Shown here: in pieces, positions 51,961-63,471 of the stretch
Layout of the letters: each line of letters starts with the position of its first letter
How positions within the stretch are numbered: the stretch's first letter is position 1
From: Eutrigla gurnardus
Taxonomy: Eukaryota; Chordata; Actinopteri; Perciformes; Triglidae
Assembly (NCBI GenBank): GCA_963514095.1
Contig: OY741276.1
Coordinates: forward strand, 13,181,487-13,245,486
Direction of reading: 5' to 3'
DNA length: 64,000 bases
Translations under genes and position numbers: made by a program
The notes under the pieces: model-generated
What the model saw: only the letters and a program-made list of their open reading frames with translations
What the model was told of the DNA's origin: nothing
Database searches by the model: none

Positions 51961-52930
51961 CGTTCAAAGATGCTCATGCTCGATCCTCGATCTTCCAGCT
52001 GTGACTTCTTTTACTGAGGAACCTGTTCAGTGAGTATTCCTGCTGTTTGTCTCTTATGGGCTGACCAATAGCAAGTCAGCGACTGGCATGACACTCTTGC
52101 TTATTCAGCCATCTTTAATCTGTCCCAGTATGTTGGCCCCACCAAAATCATTGCACTTCCCCTGTGTATTATATTCAGCTGGTAGGATTGTAGTTTCCTC
52201 GGTGATGCCCTCAACACCCGTTTCTTGAATGTCGACGCCAGCTTGTGATTGATTCCACATTTGATGTGTTTTCTGTATATGAAGTGCTGGAATTTGTGGT
52301 GACCAAACTCAATGGCGAGCTATCCTTTTTAATTTAGGGCGTAGCGGACTTGTCCCTTGGTCAGTGCTATCAAAGCATATAAGACTGCGTCACCATTGTG
52401 CATCAACTGATGTGTAACTGTCTGCTTGACATTATCACATCTGAGTGATGTTTTTGTCCTATTCACAAGAGTAGCTTTGATGATGGTCACTGCTTCTTCA
52501 TGCCTTTCGTTCTAGTGCCTGTTAATCCCATGTGACTACAGAGACTCATTCAGTCCAAAGTGTTTGGAAACATTGAGGAGGGCATATCAGGATTTGGGAA
52601 CACTCAAGCAACAAGAAGTTGAACCTGGAGCAAATTGAAGAGGACTTTGTGTTGCACAAGACTGGTGTTCAGAGAGGTGATTTGGCCCTAAGGGGCCAGT
52701 CCTCTAAATGCTGACGTTACACCATCCACTGTTGCCCTTTCCAAATGAACAGACTTGACCACGTTTTCGCTGCATGGTGAAGTCTTTGCCCCCACACTCA
52801 ATTGAGAAGGATCTATCTGCAGTCTAGAAGAGACCCCCCTGAGAAAACTTCCTGTACCAGGAACCACACCATGAGTAGTTTTTGTGCCAAAACCTTTCTG
52901 GTTTCTTCTTGTCGGGTTCCATCGAGGAAG
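51961..52930 (-). mobile_element. Decayed Ty3/gypsy pol fragment
   Basis: On the minus strand, 52,400 down to 52,105 can be read, across stops, as a degenerate Ty3/gypsy RNase H. ALIALTKGQVRYA parallels the family pattern of a spaced ALT..E.RYA block, LAIEFGHHKFQHFIY parallels LAI.F....F..Y.Y, and the NHKLAST block parallels the DHKPL motif. Several in-frame stops show it is dead. The stretch 52,400-52,930 has similar balanced composition and may be upstream pol, but I could not align it. No long terminal repeats were seen. The segment abuts a TACTTAAGTA-type repeat at its left. Confidence 0.5.
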
Positions 52931-54500
52931 GCGGTTGTATAATTGATAATCAGCCTGATTGAAAACTACTGTTACTTTTCAAAATGAAATACATTTCCAC
53001 ATCTGACTAACGTCTTCACTTTTATAAGTAACTAACTCACCTTTTCTTGAATAAAAATAATTTAAAGTATAAGTACTTTTAATTGAATATAGTTGTAGAC
53101 TTTCCAAACCCGAGTGGCATAAATAGTGTGACTCCAGATGTTGTTATTGTGTAAACTCTGGATAGTATTTTCATAGTTTTGGGGGGAGCTGATAGTGTTT
53201 ATGATAACATTTTACACACCAACATAATCTAACAATATAATCAGTCTGTTATGAATGCTGATATTTTAATGTGATGGTACCTTTTAAGGTAACTCATCAT
53301 CAAATGAAATAATGAAATGAAAATGAAACAGATACACTTTTATTTTCTATAATCCAACATATATTACATAAATTCACCATCAGTCCACTAATAAATATTG
53401 TAAGCATTTACAAGCATAAATGAGCATTCATGAGTAAAAACACACTCATGGGTCTATTGCTCATATATTAGCTACCCGTTTCGATGTGACCTCTGTGGCT
53501 CTTTATGCCTATTTAGAGAGCATTAACTCAATCTCCTTCACAAGTTCACATCAGCAAATGACCCCAGAGGAAACAAATTACAACAAATTACACACGGTGC
53601 ATTGTTCAGACACTATACAGTATGTGATTTATGTGACATATCATACTCCGTTATGACTTACAGTCTTTAAAAAATGTGGTTGTACTGTACTGCATGTGTT
53701 CAGAGTAATTTGGGGATTTCTTAGCAGTTATATAACAATAATAAACAGTTTGTCATGGTAATCAATTTAATAGTGCTCAGTTCATTGACATGACTCATAG
53801 AGCTAAATTTACAGACACTCAGTGCCAAGATCCTAATGAGCCATAGCTCCTTTTATTAAAATGACAGACAGCGCTTTTGACAGACAATATATTCTTAATT
53901 AGCAGTACGAAATAATTAGAGGTATGGGAGTTTATTTAAAATGTGTTTTTTTTTAATGTAGGATTATAGATGGATTTTCAAACAGTTATGGATGACAGGA
54001 AACAATATCAACCACAAACATCTGTGAATAACTTCCTCTTGTGAACTGTGATGAATGCAGTTTAAACAGAGGAGATATGTGTATTGCATTATGGTTAAAC
54101 CAAATTTTATATACATTTTTCGTCTTTTGCCTTTTATTTTGCAGACCACATTACCTCAGGAGTGACTGAACAACAGCATGTAAGTTCATTTATTATTTAT
54201 ATATATTATTTGTTTATTATGTGTAATAAACCGCTTTCTATAGAGATCAGAGCTGATAATCAACAGTTTGATTTTGATTTGGTCTTTCAGAAGTGCACAC
54301 CTGGTAAGTTGGTAAATTTTTTGACAATGACTTCACTTTCAATAGTGTCCTATAATTATATACTTGTAATATAATTACCCCTAAAATTGGTCTGCACCTT
54401 TTATTTTTACTTGAGTAATAGCTGTTACAGTTATTACATTTGTCTGATATAATGTAAAATACAATGCATAGGTTCCTAAAAAAAATGTGATCATTAAAAC
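52931..54500. other. Intergenic, AT-rich
   Basis: No gene or named repeat was recognised apart from scattered A/T runs. Confidence 0.4.
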
Positions 54501-54504
54501 CATT

Positions 54505-54660
54505 AAAACCAGTAGGGAAGGAAGTATTCTGATCCGTACATGAGCGTACTACTGTGAGTGTAGTCAAATTCCTGCATTGAAAGTGTACTTAAGTAGAAGT
54601 ATGTAAGTATAATTAGGAAAATGTACTGTAAGGTATGAAAAGTAAAAGTAGAAGAAAAAT
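54505..54660. repeat. Dispersed TACTTAAGTA-type fish repeat
   Basis: GGAAGTATTCTGATCC, AATTCCTGCATTGAAAGTG, TACTTAAGTAGAAGTATG and ATGAAAAGTAAAAGTAG occur in the order of the fish consensus as I recall it. Confidence 0.55.
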
Positions 54661-55030
54661 GGAGATGGAGATTCCCTGAACTGATATTAGACGAAAACAT
54701 GTGAGAACTGATGCACATCTACATTTTACAAGGTATCACAAGATACACATTTTACTTCAATCAATCCTACAATCTCACCATACAAGTTTTTGTGCCACCC
54801 TTTGATTTCTCCTCTACTGCCCTCTACTGCCTGGTTTCATTAACTACACACATGGTGATGTATTTTCCAAACAAAACGTTGTTTCCTCTTAAATGCCGCT
54901 ATATAGAAATAAACAAACAACTTAGTTGTGCCTCTTGGTTAGTTTTTTATTTTTTTAGAGTTTTTTTTAAAGAGCAAAGTCATAAAAAATAAAATGCAGC
55001 AAAGCTGTTCAAAGTTCAAATAAATCAATA

Positions 55031-55036
55031 TTTATT
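55031..55036 (-). terminator. Ly6 gene poly(A) signal
   Basis: TTTATT on the + strand (AATAAA on the coding strand), about 290 bases downstream of the Ly6 stop codon. Confidence 0.5.
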
Positions 55037-55328
55037 TTGTAAAACCAGTTTATATTCAGTACATTTCGTTCTAAATATACACTGTTTAATGTGGAAGTGG
55101 CTAAGAAATAAGAGGAAAATATACCAACATTAAAATTAAAGACAAACAGTGCAAAAAGCAAATTCTTCTCCACCAGGATTCTAAATATCAAAAGCTTCCT
55201 TTGGGGCTCCAAATGTTTTTTTGAAAGATCACCAGTGCCTCAAAGCTTGTTGGATTACCAGGATGCTTCTTCCACTATTGAACACCACAGCAGATTTTTA
55301 AAGCATGAAAATGTGAAGACATTAAGCT

Positions 55329-55841
55329 TCAAACGAGGAGTGAAACGATGGCTAGAGGCGCTAGAAGGAGAGGGACAAAGACTCCAACGTGTTTCACTCC
55401 ATTACACAGGTCTTCAGCACAGCATCTGACACCCACAGAATCTACGTTATTGCATGTGTCCCTTCTCATGCATTCTTTGGTGATCATATTTTCAGCAACT
55501 GCGGCAGAGAAAGTACAGTTCCAGTAAATAAAGTTATGTACAGACTATGCAAATTCCACCATATAGAATAACAATATCAAATGTGGTAAATTCAACTTAC
55601 CAATGGTGGTGCCACAGCGATCATAATGTTGAGGACAGTGCCATACCTGAGTGCAGGTGCCGGGGTTTGCACTCCAGCAGGTAAAACACTTTAACCCGCA
55701 CGCTGCAGGAATGAAAAATGTTCACAATGGTTAAAAAAACACAGCAACATTTCTGCATTCATTTCTGTGCTTATTGCTCATTCTGCTCTTACCTCCTGTC
55801 AGCATTATACAGATGATGGCGAAAGATACCAACAGCCTCAT
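55329..55841 (-). CDS. Small Ly6/uPAR-family GPI-anchored protein
   Basis: Three minus-strand exons (55793-55841, 55601-55702, 55329-55498) join in frame at GT-AG borders to 106 residues. Residues 1-19 are a signal peptide (MRLLVSFAIICIMLTG). A single LU (three-finger) domain follows with the full ten-cysteine set: 22, 25, 33, 39, 46, 60, 66, 76, 77, 82. It opens LKCFTC and closes with the diagnostic CCAEDLCN. After Asn83 a hydrophobic tail (VFVPLLLAPLAIVSLLV) ends the protein, the classic GPI-attachment layout. A TATAAA on the coding strand and a downstream AATAAA frame the gene. Ly6 proteins act at the cell surface as receptor modulators or adhesion molecules. I do not recognise an ortholog, so no specific function is given. 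Every exon is shorter than usual ORF cut-offs. Confidence 0.85.
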
Positions 55842-55930
55842 TTTGTGTTGATGAAATAGGAAAGTCCCCAAGATCTAAAACATGTGTCAGAGCTGTGATA
55901 TCAAATGAACACTATCAGCTTCTTTGCTGT

Positions 55931-55936
55931 TTTATA
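55931..55936 (-). promoter_or_regulatory. Ly6 gene TATA box
   Basis: TTTATA on the + strand reads TATAAA on the coding strand, in the context ACTATAAAACAGC. It lies 90 bases upstream of the start codon, implying initiation near 55,900. Confidence 0.55.
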
Positions 55937-56229
55937 GTGTAACAAAAAAATATATAATTATGTTTGGGCATTTCGTGTAAGGGGAGTGTCCGCCAGTCAT
56001 GCATTAATGTTCATTTATTTGTACATGTTGATGGCTCGCAACAGTCCCAACAATTCATCATGGATTCATTTTTTCAAAAGAATTCCAGTGTTAGTTTCAA
56101 CACAAGATACGCAAACTCTTACTATTTGTCCCGTATGTGTGCAAAGCATTCAACAGAAACACTTGAGCCATCTGTGGTGAAGCCGAGACTGAAGCTACCA
56201 CACCTAGGGATGTCAATGTGTAACTAATC

Positions 56230-56475
56230 AATGTTTACACTAGAAGAATACTCCTAGAATAGCTCGAGAAATAGCCTCAACTTTTACGCTGATGATACAT
56301 TTGATTGTTCACTATCTCTCTGTTCAGAAAACCCATTTATATCATACATACACACACAGTTTCTGAGCTCTTTAGTGTAGATCTCTAATAGCATTAATAG
56401 ATCTACGTCATTAATCTGCTGGAAGAGCGAATCAGAAAGTCTCTCTGAGCGAGAGGATTTAAAAGGGCCATACAC
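56230..56475 (+). mobile_element. Possible LINE reverse-transcriptase remnant
   Basis: On the + strand at about 56,278-56,305 a frame reads NFYADDTFD, resembling the YADDT catalytic box of LINE reverse transcriptases in its usual aromatic context. The following residues drift and hit stops. This is too short to name a clade. Confidence 0.25.
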
Positions 56476-57110
56476 TCAAATAATTAAAACACTAATATCT
56501 GGTGGCAGGATGCCTTTATTTATAAAGTATAAGCCCCCACTTCGTATTGCCTAAGCATGTAAATGAGATGAAATGACTGTAGTGTTAACCAGCCACCTCT
56601 GTCTAGCCTGTCTGGTGTCAGTTGGTAATGAGCTTGGGCTTTTACCCACGGATTAAAGGCCTTGTATAGGAGGCAGCTGAGGTCTCGTTGCCAGGTGACA
56701 CCTCCTGCCGAGGAGTAATCCATCTTTTGGGCAAATTTCAAATTCCTTTTTTTTTTATTTGTATTTATATTTCATAGAAGAATATAAAAAAATACTTGCT
56801 GCAGTAACAGTGGCGATAGTCTTAATAGTGAGTCAGGACAAGCAGGACAAGCAGGTGTCGAGCTTGCAAAGGCTGGGACATTATTGTCCAATATAGCAAC
56901 ATCTTATTAAGTTTGGCAGCCGGCCATGTCTTAATAACAAAATCTCCGTCTGAGGGAGAGAAGGATAGCATAGCAGTGGAAGGTGTAGTTTCTGATCGAC
57001 CAGGAATGAGCTCTGAAATTATGATAGCAGAGACATTCTAATCTAGTAACAGTTTGTTTTCCACTTCTGAGTAAACAAATATGACTTGGCTGGAATTAAT
57101 AGACATTAAG
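56476..57110. other. Intergenic, nothing recognised
   Basis: Unique-looking mixed sequence. An open frame of about 73 codons on the minus strand (56520-56741) has no recognisable family. Confidence 0.35.
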
Positions 57111-57111
57111 T

Positions 57112-57190
57112 GGTTGAAGAAGTATTCAGATCTTCTACCCAAGTAGAAGTAAAACCGTACTTAAGAAGTATGAAAAGTAGCCTACTGGTT
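57112..57190. repeat. Dispersed TACTTAAGTA-type fish repeat
   Basis: GAAGAAGTATTCAGATC, ACCCAAGTAGAAGTAAAA and TACTTAAGAAGTATGAAAAG match the same family as 54505-54660. Confidence 0.55.
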
Positions 57191-57402
57191 CTGCATAAAA
57201 AAAGCCCCTGTGTGACAAATATGAGCTTGAAGTAATGGTGTGGTGGTTTCCTTTTACACTGATCTGTAGGCTTTAGCTTCTGTTTTTATCTCCTTAGTTT
57301 CCACTGCCATTTTGAGATCCTGGATATATCCATATAAAGCATATTATAGACCCTTCTGTGTTGATATCCCCAGAATTAGATGTGCAGTTATTGACAGTGT
57401 GC

Positions 57403-57487
57403 GCTCCATGGGCAGCTTGACAGAGTAGCAGCGGGGGGCTACTCTGTCAAGCTCCATGGGCAGCTTGACAGAGTAGCAGCGGGGGGC
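57403..57487. repeat. Local direct plus inverted triplication
   Basis: The 16-mer AGCTTGACAGAGTAGC occurs at 57414-57429, as its exact reverse complement at 57438-57453, and again forward at 57462-57477. The two spacers are 8 bases each (AGCGGGGG and CCATGGGC). The outer direct repeat has a 48-base period, with copies starting at 57403 and 57451. Either adjacent pair can form a perfect 16-bp hairpin. Confidence 0.93.
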
Positions 57488-57551
57488 AATTGTAAACCAC
57501 CTGCCAATAATACAACATATATTTACACAATATTTGTGTACATGTAATTCA

Positions 57552-57557
57552 TTTATT
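57552..57557 (-). terminator. ckmt2: ckmt2 poly(A) signal
   Basis: TTTATT on the + strand (AATAAA on the coding strand), about 120 bases past the stop codon of ckmt2. Confidence 0.55.
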
Positions 57558-57673
57558 TAGCATGTTAGTCAGTACAGTGCTATACATGCCATGAATATCT
57601 TGTAAGACCAACAGTTCGACGACCAGCGGTTGGAGCGCCTGCTCTATTCCAGGATTCCCAGCTGAGGTGAGGT

Positions 57674-60600
57674 TCACTTCCGGAACTGAGGGAGGGGGGA
57701 GGGGATCTTGATGTCCTGCCCCCTCTCCAGCCTCTTCTCACATTCAATTAGATAGTTTACGCCGTCAACCACTAGCTGTACCAGCTCCACCTGTGGATCA
57801 ATGGTAACTAGTGTCAGAAATGACATGACGATCATGTGTAAAGCTGTAACACAGGTTCAGTTAACATTTGTATTTTTATCAGTGCAAAAATATTTACTAT
57901 GGTCCTGATATTTAGCTAACTAAGTGGTTCTTCGTTTGTGTCACCGAGGCTGCAGGATTTAGTTTAATTTTGAAGAGAGAAGGACTTCATAAACTGGAAT
58001 AAAGTGAGTATATTTCACTTATAGTTAACAATATTAGAAACATCCACAAAATACAGCACATTCACGAGGGACACGTCTTGTTTTCTTTGTTGTTTTTCTA
58101 CATCAAGTCAGGAAAGTCAGGAAAGAACTAGGTTTTTTTTTTTTTTTTTACCCTATTTCATTGCATTGCTGCGCCCCCACGTTTAGCCTTTCAGGCAGGA
58201 CTTCCTCTGCTTGAATGCAATTGGCAGCGTCTAACCACAGCCATAACCCTGACCTTACCTATCTATACCTTAATAGGCTTTGATTGGTGGTGCTGGTTGG
58301 AGGCCGTCAGCACAGCCTGTGAGGAAGTGCAGCAGGAAAGGCTCAGTTCTTTTAACCTCAACTGGCACATCCTTGCCTGGATTACAGATTAAAGAACAGC
58401 AGTGGGTACGCTTATTCACAGCCCAACACCTGTTGAGATGTCTGCTGTCCTCTGTCTGACTCTCTCCATGCCTGCTGCTCATTTCTACTTTTACTCCAGC
58501 CGCAGCCTTCCTTTACCTCCGACTTGCCCAGACGGTCGAGGTTGGAGATGTCCACGGTGTCTCCCGTAGCGGCTGTGTCGACACCTCCTGTGCCTCTCTT
58601 CTGTAGCCTCAGGTTATCCAGGATCTTCTTGAAGCGAGGGTCCTAGATCATAAACATCACACAAGCCAAATGATTGGATTTTCTACTACAATATAAGAGG
58701 AAAATACATGTTGTTTAATTTGAACTCGTGTGTGTTTCCTGCATTACCCTGCTTAGGATGGGCAGGCGGATATGAACACCAGCCCTCAGCCCAGTGCCCA
58801 GGTTAGAGGGGCAGGTGAGGATGTAGCCCAGACGATCATTCCACATGAACTCCCAGCCTCGTTCCTGAATTAGATGCTCCACCTAAACGTTGAAGAAAAG
58901 ACTATTAATAGTTTTACTTTTTTTTTTAAATATATTTGCAACAGACTGGAGATTAAATACTCTTCGGACGAAGCAAATAAGGCCCTGCTTCTTGATTTCT
59001 TGATTCTAAAATGCAATGCTTTGTTACCGTGCACTAAGATCAACTGTCTGGATCATCTATATTTATTTTGGAAGGAAGGACTGAAACTGAAAGAGTTTTA
59101 AAAATCCCCCCTGGGCCATGGTTGCGTAAGAAGACATGCACACCTGTTTAAGACCTCTGCAGAACCTTTCAAACACTCTCTTCATATTCCCTCCTTTCTC
59201 CATGGATATGACCCTTGTGTGGTCCTCCTCGTTGATCCAGATTAAGAAGTTCTTCTCGATGTTGTGCCTGAGACAATCAGGAAGACAGAATTAAACTCTA
59301 TTAGAAACCAGGGTTTTGATACCCCTCCTAGTACTGAAGGCACAGGTGATGAGGTGGGGGTCGGAGCAACACTACTTAATCAAACAGTAAATCATCCTGA
59401 AGTTGGAGTTTGGGGGGAGGAAAGAGATTATTTTAATTTGTAGAGGAGAGAGAATTCTGATCAGTGCAGAACGGCTGTTTGAAATGCATGTAAATGATTA
59501 ATTTGAGTATGAAATAAAATAATGGTTTTGGCGTGGCGGAGCTGTTTTGCAATGTTACTTGATGTAGTAAGCACTACATGAAAAAAACACATTGAGTCAT
59601 AGCAGAGAGTCAGTCTGAATCTAATAGTTGTTTTCTCACATTAATGGGGGCACAGTGTTTCTACATAATCTGTTCTTACATATTTTGACAGAAAAACAGT
59701 GTAGTGTCTAATTCTACTGTTTAATCCACATCTCTCCAGTCAGAATAGTCCTTTACTCTGTTGTATATCTCTTTAGAAACTATGTTTCTAGGCAAAGTAT
59801 GCATTGAGTACAGCTAAGCTACAAAAACAGCAGCATCCTATTTCTTCTAGACTAAGTTTCTCCTAGTCTTACCAGATCCCACGAGCATCAGGCCAATCTC
59901 TGGCCATCCCAGCTGCCATGAGCAGAGGTGACACAGGTTTATCAAACAGTAAGTGATCCTGATTGGCCAGAAAGGGGACAGAGAGGAGATGAGATGGCAA
60001 TGGTCATCAAAAAGAAAGCACAGAACCTTGTCTCTGTATTTGTGATTGTGCACTAACATCAATAAGCTGTTGCTGCTCTCTGTCAGACATGTCATTCAGG
60101 CTGTAGTAGCGACCGTTCAGGTCTCCCTTCAGGCCAGACAGAGCTGTCACGACCACGCGCTCCACCTCGCGGCGCTCAGAGCGCGAGCATGCAGGGGGAA
60201 GACTCAGTCCACGGATGCTACGTCCGGTACGGACTCGACTTGAGAGCACGTAGCGCTCATCAAACATGCCAGAGGTGATCTGATCGGGAGAAAGTATTTG
60301 ATCACTATATGAAGGAATGGAAGCAGGAAATTATGTAACAAGACCGTGTGATGCAGGAAATAAAAGAGGAATGCAGGTGTAACCTTGGAGGCATCCAGGT
60401 CGGTGGGGTGCTTCATGGTGCGAGGGTCGTAGCCATTGTGTCTGTCCTTGATGACAGGGTCAAAGAGCTCTGCAAACACCTGATGGGAAAAAGCAAACAG
60501 TCAGTTTCCCCCTCATTTTCAGCATTCTAGATACAGCAACTCACTGCAAACACGGAACTCCAACCTCATAGCTCTCCTCATCTCCAGCCACCATGCCCAC

Positions 60601-61135
60601 AGTCTTAATGAAGGGGTGTCCAGGGTTGTCCACCCCGGTCTGGATGCATTGGTCCAGGGTCCAGTCATTGGGGGTTGTCTTGTCCCTCAGGCGCCCATAA
60701 ATGGTTGGGGTCAGGGCGGCTGCCATGCAGTTGTTGTGCTTCCTCAGGTCAGGGAAATCAGCGCTAGAAAGTTGTGAACAACTAAGTTAGTGTTTGGAAA
60801 AAGAAGCTTCACTACTGGTGTAGCTGTTTTCATAGATTAGTCCCTTTGTTGCTTAAATTATCCAATCACGATACACTAATATTAATTATTGAGTTTGCTA
60901 ATTGAGGTAAAGGGAGGGGAAAAGAGTAAGAGTGTGTGTATATGTATATACTGTATATATATGACGCACACTCAATCATGTACCTGGGTGGATAGAGCCT
61001 CCTCTTCTCAGCAGCAGCAGCAGCAGCAGCGTTGTCACTGAGAAGGTATCCAGTTGCTAGTGTGCCAGCTCCCATGCTGGCCAAAATCACTGCCGTGTTA
61101 CGGCCAGACATCATACGGGTGAAGGAGTTCGCCAT
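57674..61135 (-). CDS. ckmt2: Sarcomeric mitochondrial creatine kinase
   Basis: Nine minus-strand coding exons join in frame to 418 residues (human CKMT2 has 419): 60984-61135, 60565-60763, 60384-60479, 60058-60279, 59873-59958, 59144-59267, 58748-58882, 58517-58642 and 57674-57790. The enzyme moves phosphate between ATP and creatine in the mitochondrial intermembrane space. About 39 N-terminal residues (MANSFTRMMSGRNTAV...) form the import sequence, with an unusual seven-alanine run before KRRLYPP. The kinase core shows VLSSRVRTGRSIRG, RDWPDARGIWHN, the active-site CPSNLGTG with Cys317, and RGTGGVDTA in the flexible loop. The C-terminus is PLPQFRK. The start was chosen because it opens the family's presequence. 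Teleosts may carry two copies (a and b); which this is cannot be decided here. Confidence 0.97.
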
Positions 61136-61157
61136 GGTTTGTGTGATCTTAGTTATT

Positions 61158-61262
61158 ACCTGGTGAAAGGTCAGAGGTCAAAGCTGACTTTCCGTCCATC
61201 AAAAGTTGTCACTTTTGTATTTAAATGACTACTGACAGGTCTGCAGCACTTAAAATGTATTC

Positions 61263-61327
<65 letters not shown>

Positions 61328-62460
61328 CTGTGACCACAGTAAGATGGTACCTATTGATACCTTTCCACTGTCACAGTTCAACAGTCATCTTAAGTTTACG
61401 TAAAGATGTATTAACACACATCTTCGCAGGTAACTGCATTAAGCCATCAAAAGCTTAGGTAACAGATACTGCTGCAGTATGCATGACGAGATTATTCTAG
61501 AAGTAGACAGAAGCCTTCTGATTGGTCGCCTTGGGTGAGCCACCAGCTCAGGTGATTAAATGATTTCTGATTGGATACTGAGAGAGATACCGCCGTAAAA
61601 TGTCATGTAACACCTGTCAGTAGATACAGTATCATACACAATCATCACATTTTTATTACAGAACTATGAGACGCTGCTGTATCGTTGCACATGACCCACA
61701 ATAAAATCCAGTTTGTATCTATGAGTACCTCAGAAATAATACAGACACGTGTAATACAGTAGGAGTTGCAGTATAGGATGTGTCACATTAAGGTCAGGAG
61801 GAGGGGTGAACGAGTCAGAAAGAGAGTGGAAAAGGTAGGATTAGAGGGATTCTCATCCGAGACTATAGAAGATTAAATGAAGAGGGAAAGTAATGACGAG
61901 AGACACCTGTACCCTTTGACCTTTCTGAACTGGGTAAAGAACTGTTAAATGTAAGATGCACTTTAAGTCATAGACATGGGAGACACTGCTGGAGATTTGA
62001 GCAACGGACGAATTAAAGGGAACCAGTTGTTAACAGGAGATTGTCCCTGTTCATATCGGACGGATTAAGAGGCCCCAATGCAAGAGGCTGCTATATAGTC
62101 TTTACAGTGTGCTGTAAGTCTTCAAAAGGCAGAGACAGCTGATGAAAATTAGAAGATTAGAGAAGAGCTCTCTTTAAATATGCATTCCTGTTGTTAACCT
62201 ATATTATAGAGGATTAAAAACATTCAAAATAGGATAAATCATAATGAGCTCTTTCTGCATACTCACACAACAATAGAATATTTTCAGAGGAACACCCTCG
62301 TTTGATCAAAAACACGGGGGAATAGTGTCTGAAAGGCAGCCTAACTAGCTGCTGTTAACAATGACTAGCCTTACTTATCTTCAAGGGAAGTATGTCTGCA
62401 TAAGGAGGCAGGAAACACAGAGAAAGAGCTGTGAGAGAGAGAGAGAATCCATCACTCACC
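61158..62460 (-). other. ckmt2: ckmt2 5' untranslated region intron
   Basis: On the minus strand an acceptor (GACCTTTCACCAG) ends just above 61158, 23 bases before the start codon. A strong donor (TTCAG then GTGAGTGAT) places the 3' end of a probable non-coding first exon at 62460. The intron includes a (TG)28 tract at 61266-61321. The exon's 5' limit, perhaps near 62,550-62,600, is not visible. Confidence 0.45.
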
Positions 62461-62529
62461 TGAAGTTTCTGGGAATAGTCGAGGCAGCGAGGGGCCCGTG
62501 TGTTTCCTGCAGCTCAGCCAGGAGAAGCG

Positions 62530-62961
62530 TTATCTGCAGAGTGAGAGCAGACTCAAGAACAGAGATGGGATCAGAGAGATGGGGACACTGGCTCAGGATT
62601 AGCCTCTCACTGGGCAGCAGACAGAAAATCCTCTTTCTACTGTCAGTCAGCATGTCTGCCTGCCTCTTCACACGTGCACTCGCACCGGCGTGCACACGCA
62701 CACACACACTCACATTCATGCATGTATTCATACAGCATGAAAACTAACTCAACTATAGGAAATATCATGTACTCTTTCTACAAACGACACTAATTAAAGA
62801 CCTTAAATTATTTGCTCCTTTACACACAGAACAGAACTGTAAGTCTTAGCTTTAGTGTCACATATAGTTATTCCTACCATGAATCAGTAAACTAGTAGTA
62901 TAGTAAATGAGGACCATTTACTATACTTGGTGTCTTAAATTGAGCAAGAAGATAACTGTGC

Positions 62962-62967
<6 letters not shown>
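62530..62967. other. Probable ckmt2 upstream flank
   Basis: Contains the expected promoter position of ckmt2 but no TATA box I can support. A CA-rich patch lies at 62,690-62,715. Confidence 0.3.
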
Positions 62968-62968
<1 letters not shown>

Positions 62969-63046
<78 letters not shown>

Positions 63047-63053
63047 TGTGTGT
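62969..63053. repeat. (TG)n microsatellite
   Basis: A TG tract of about 75 bases with one TTTG interruption near the right end. Confidence 0.95.
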
Positions 63054-63279
63054 TCAAGAGCTCTGTGACACTTCAGCTAGAGGTTTAACTTAATGTATTA
63101 ATGTTTTGTATTACTAAGTTTAAAGTCCACTTTCAGACATGGAGGGTGTGGACAAGGGAAAGGTTTTATTTTTTTATATTCAGCCATCACTTCCTCTTTC
63201 TACTACTTTATACATTGACCAAATATTTTCTCCTCATCAGGTCATCCCAGGAATATCCTTGTTTGATTTCCCCCATCAG

Positions 63280-63324
63280 GCATTTGATGACGTCTTTGAC
63301 CCTGTTATTGAGGATAGACAATAA
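63280..63324 (+). pseudogene. Creatine-kinase exon 3 relic
   Basis: After CCCCCATCAG, a frame reads AFDDVFDPVIEDRQ and then stops. The true ckmt2 exon 3 begins at the same acceptor phase after TTTCCCATCAG with VFAELFDPVIKDRH. Eight of 14 residues are identical and most others conservative. About 31 of the first 41 bases match, including TCTTTGACCCTGT. The relic is on the opposite strand to ckmt2, 0.8 kb beyond its first exon. Chance similarity is not excluded. Confidence 0.4.
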
Positions 63325-63471
63325 TCATAAAAACTAATATATAATGTCATGAAAAAACTCACAAATAGGAATCAGCCAAAACCCAAAGTTAAATTCAACT
63401 GTCACAGTTTTCATGCAGGGAGAGGTCACAGACGGGAAGGCAGCCAGCAATGCAAAGCTAGTATTCTGTCG

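Noticed and set aside
55329..55841. Reading the Ly6 protein as a three-finger toxin.
   Set aside because: The fold family is shared, but the GPI-type hydrophobic tail after the last cysteine and the fish context indicate a membrane-anchored Ly6 protein, not a secreted toxin.
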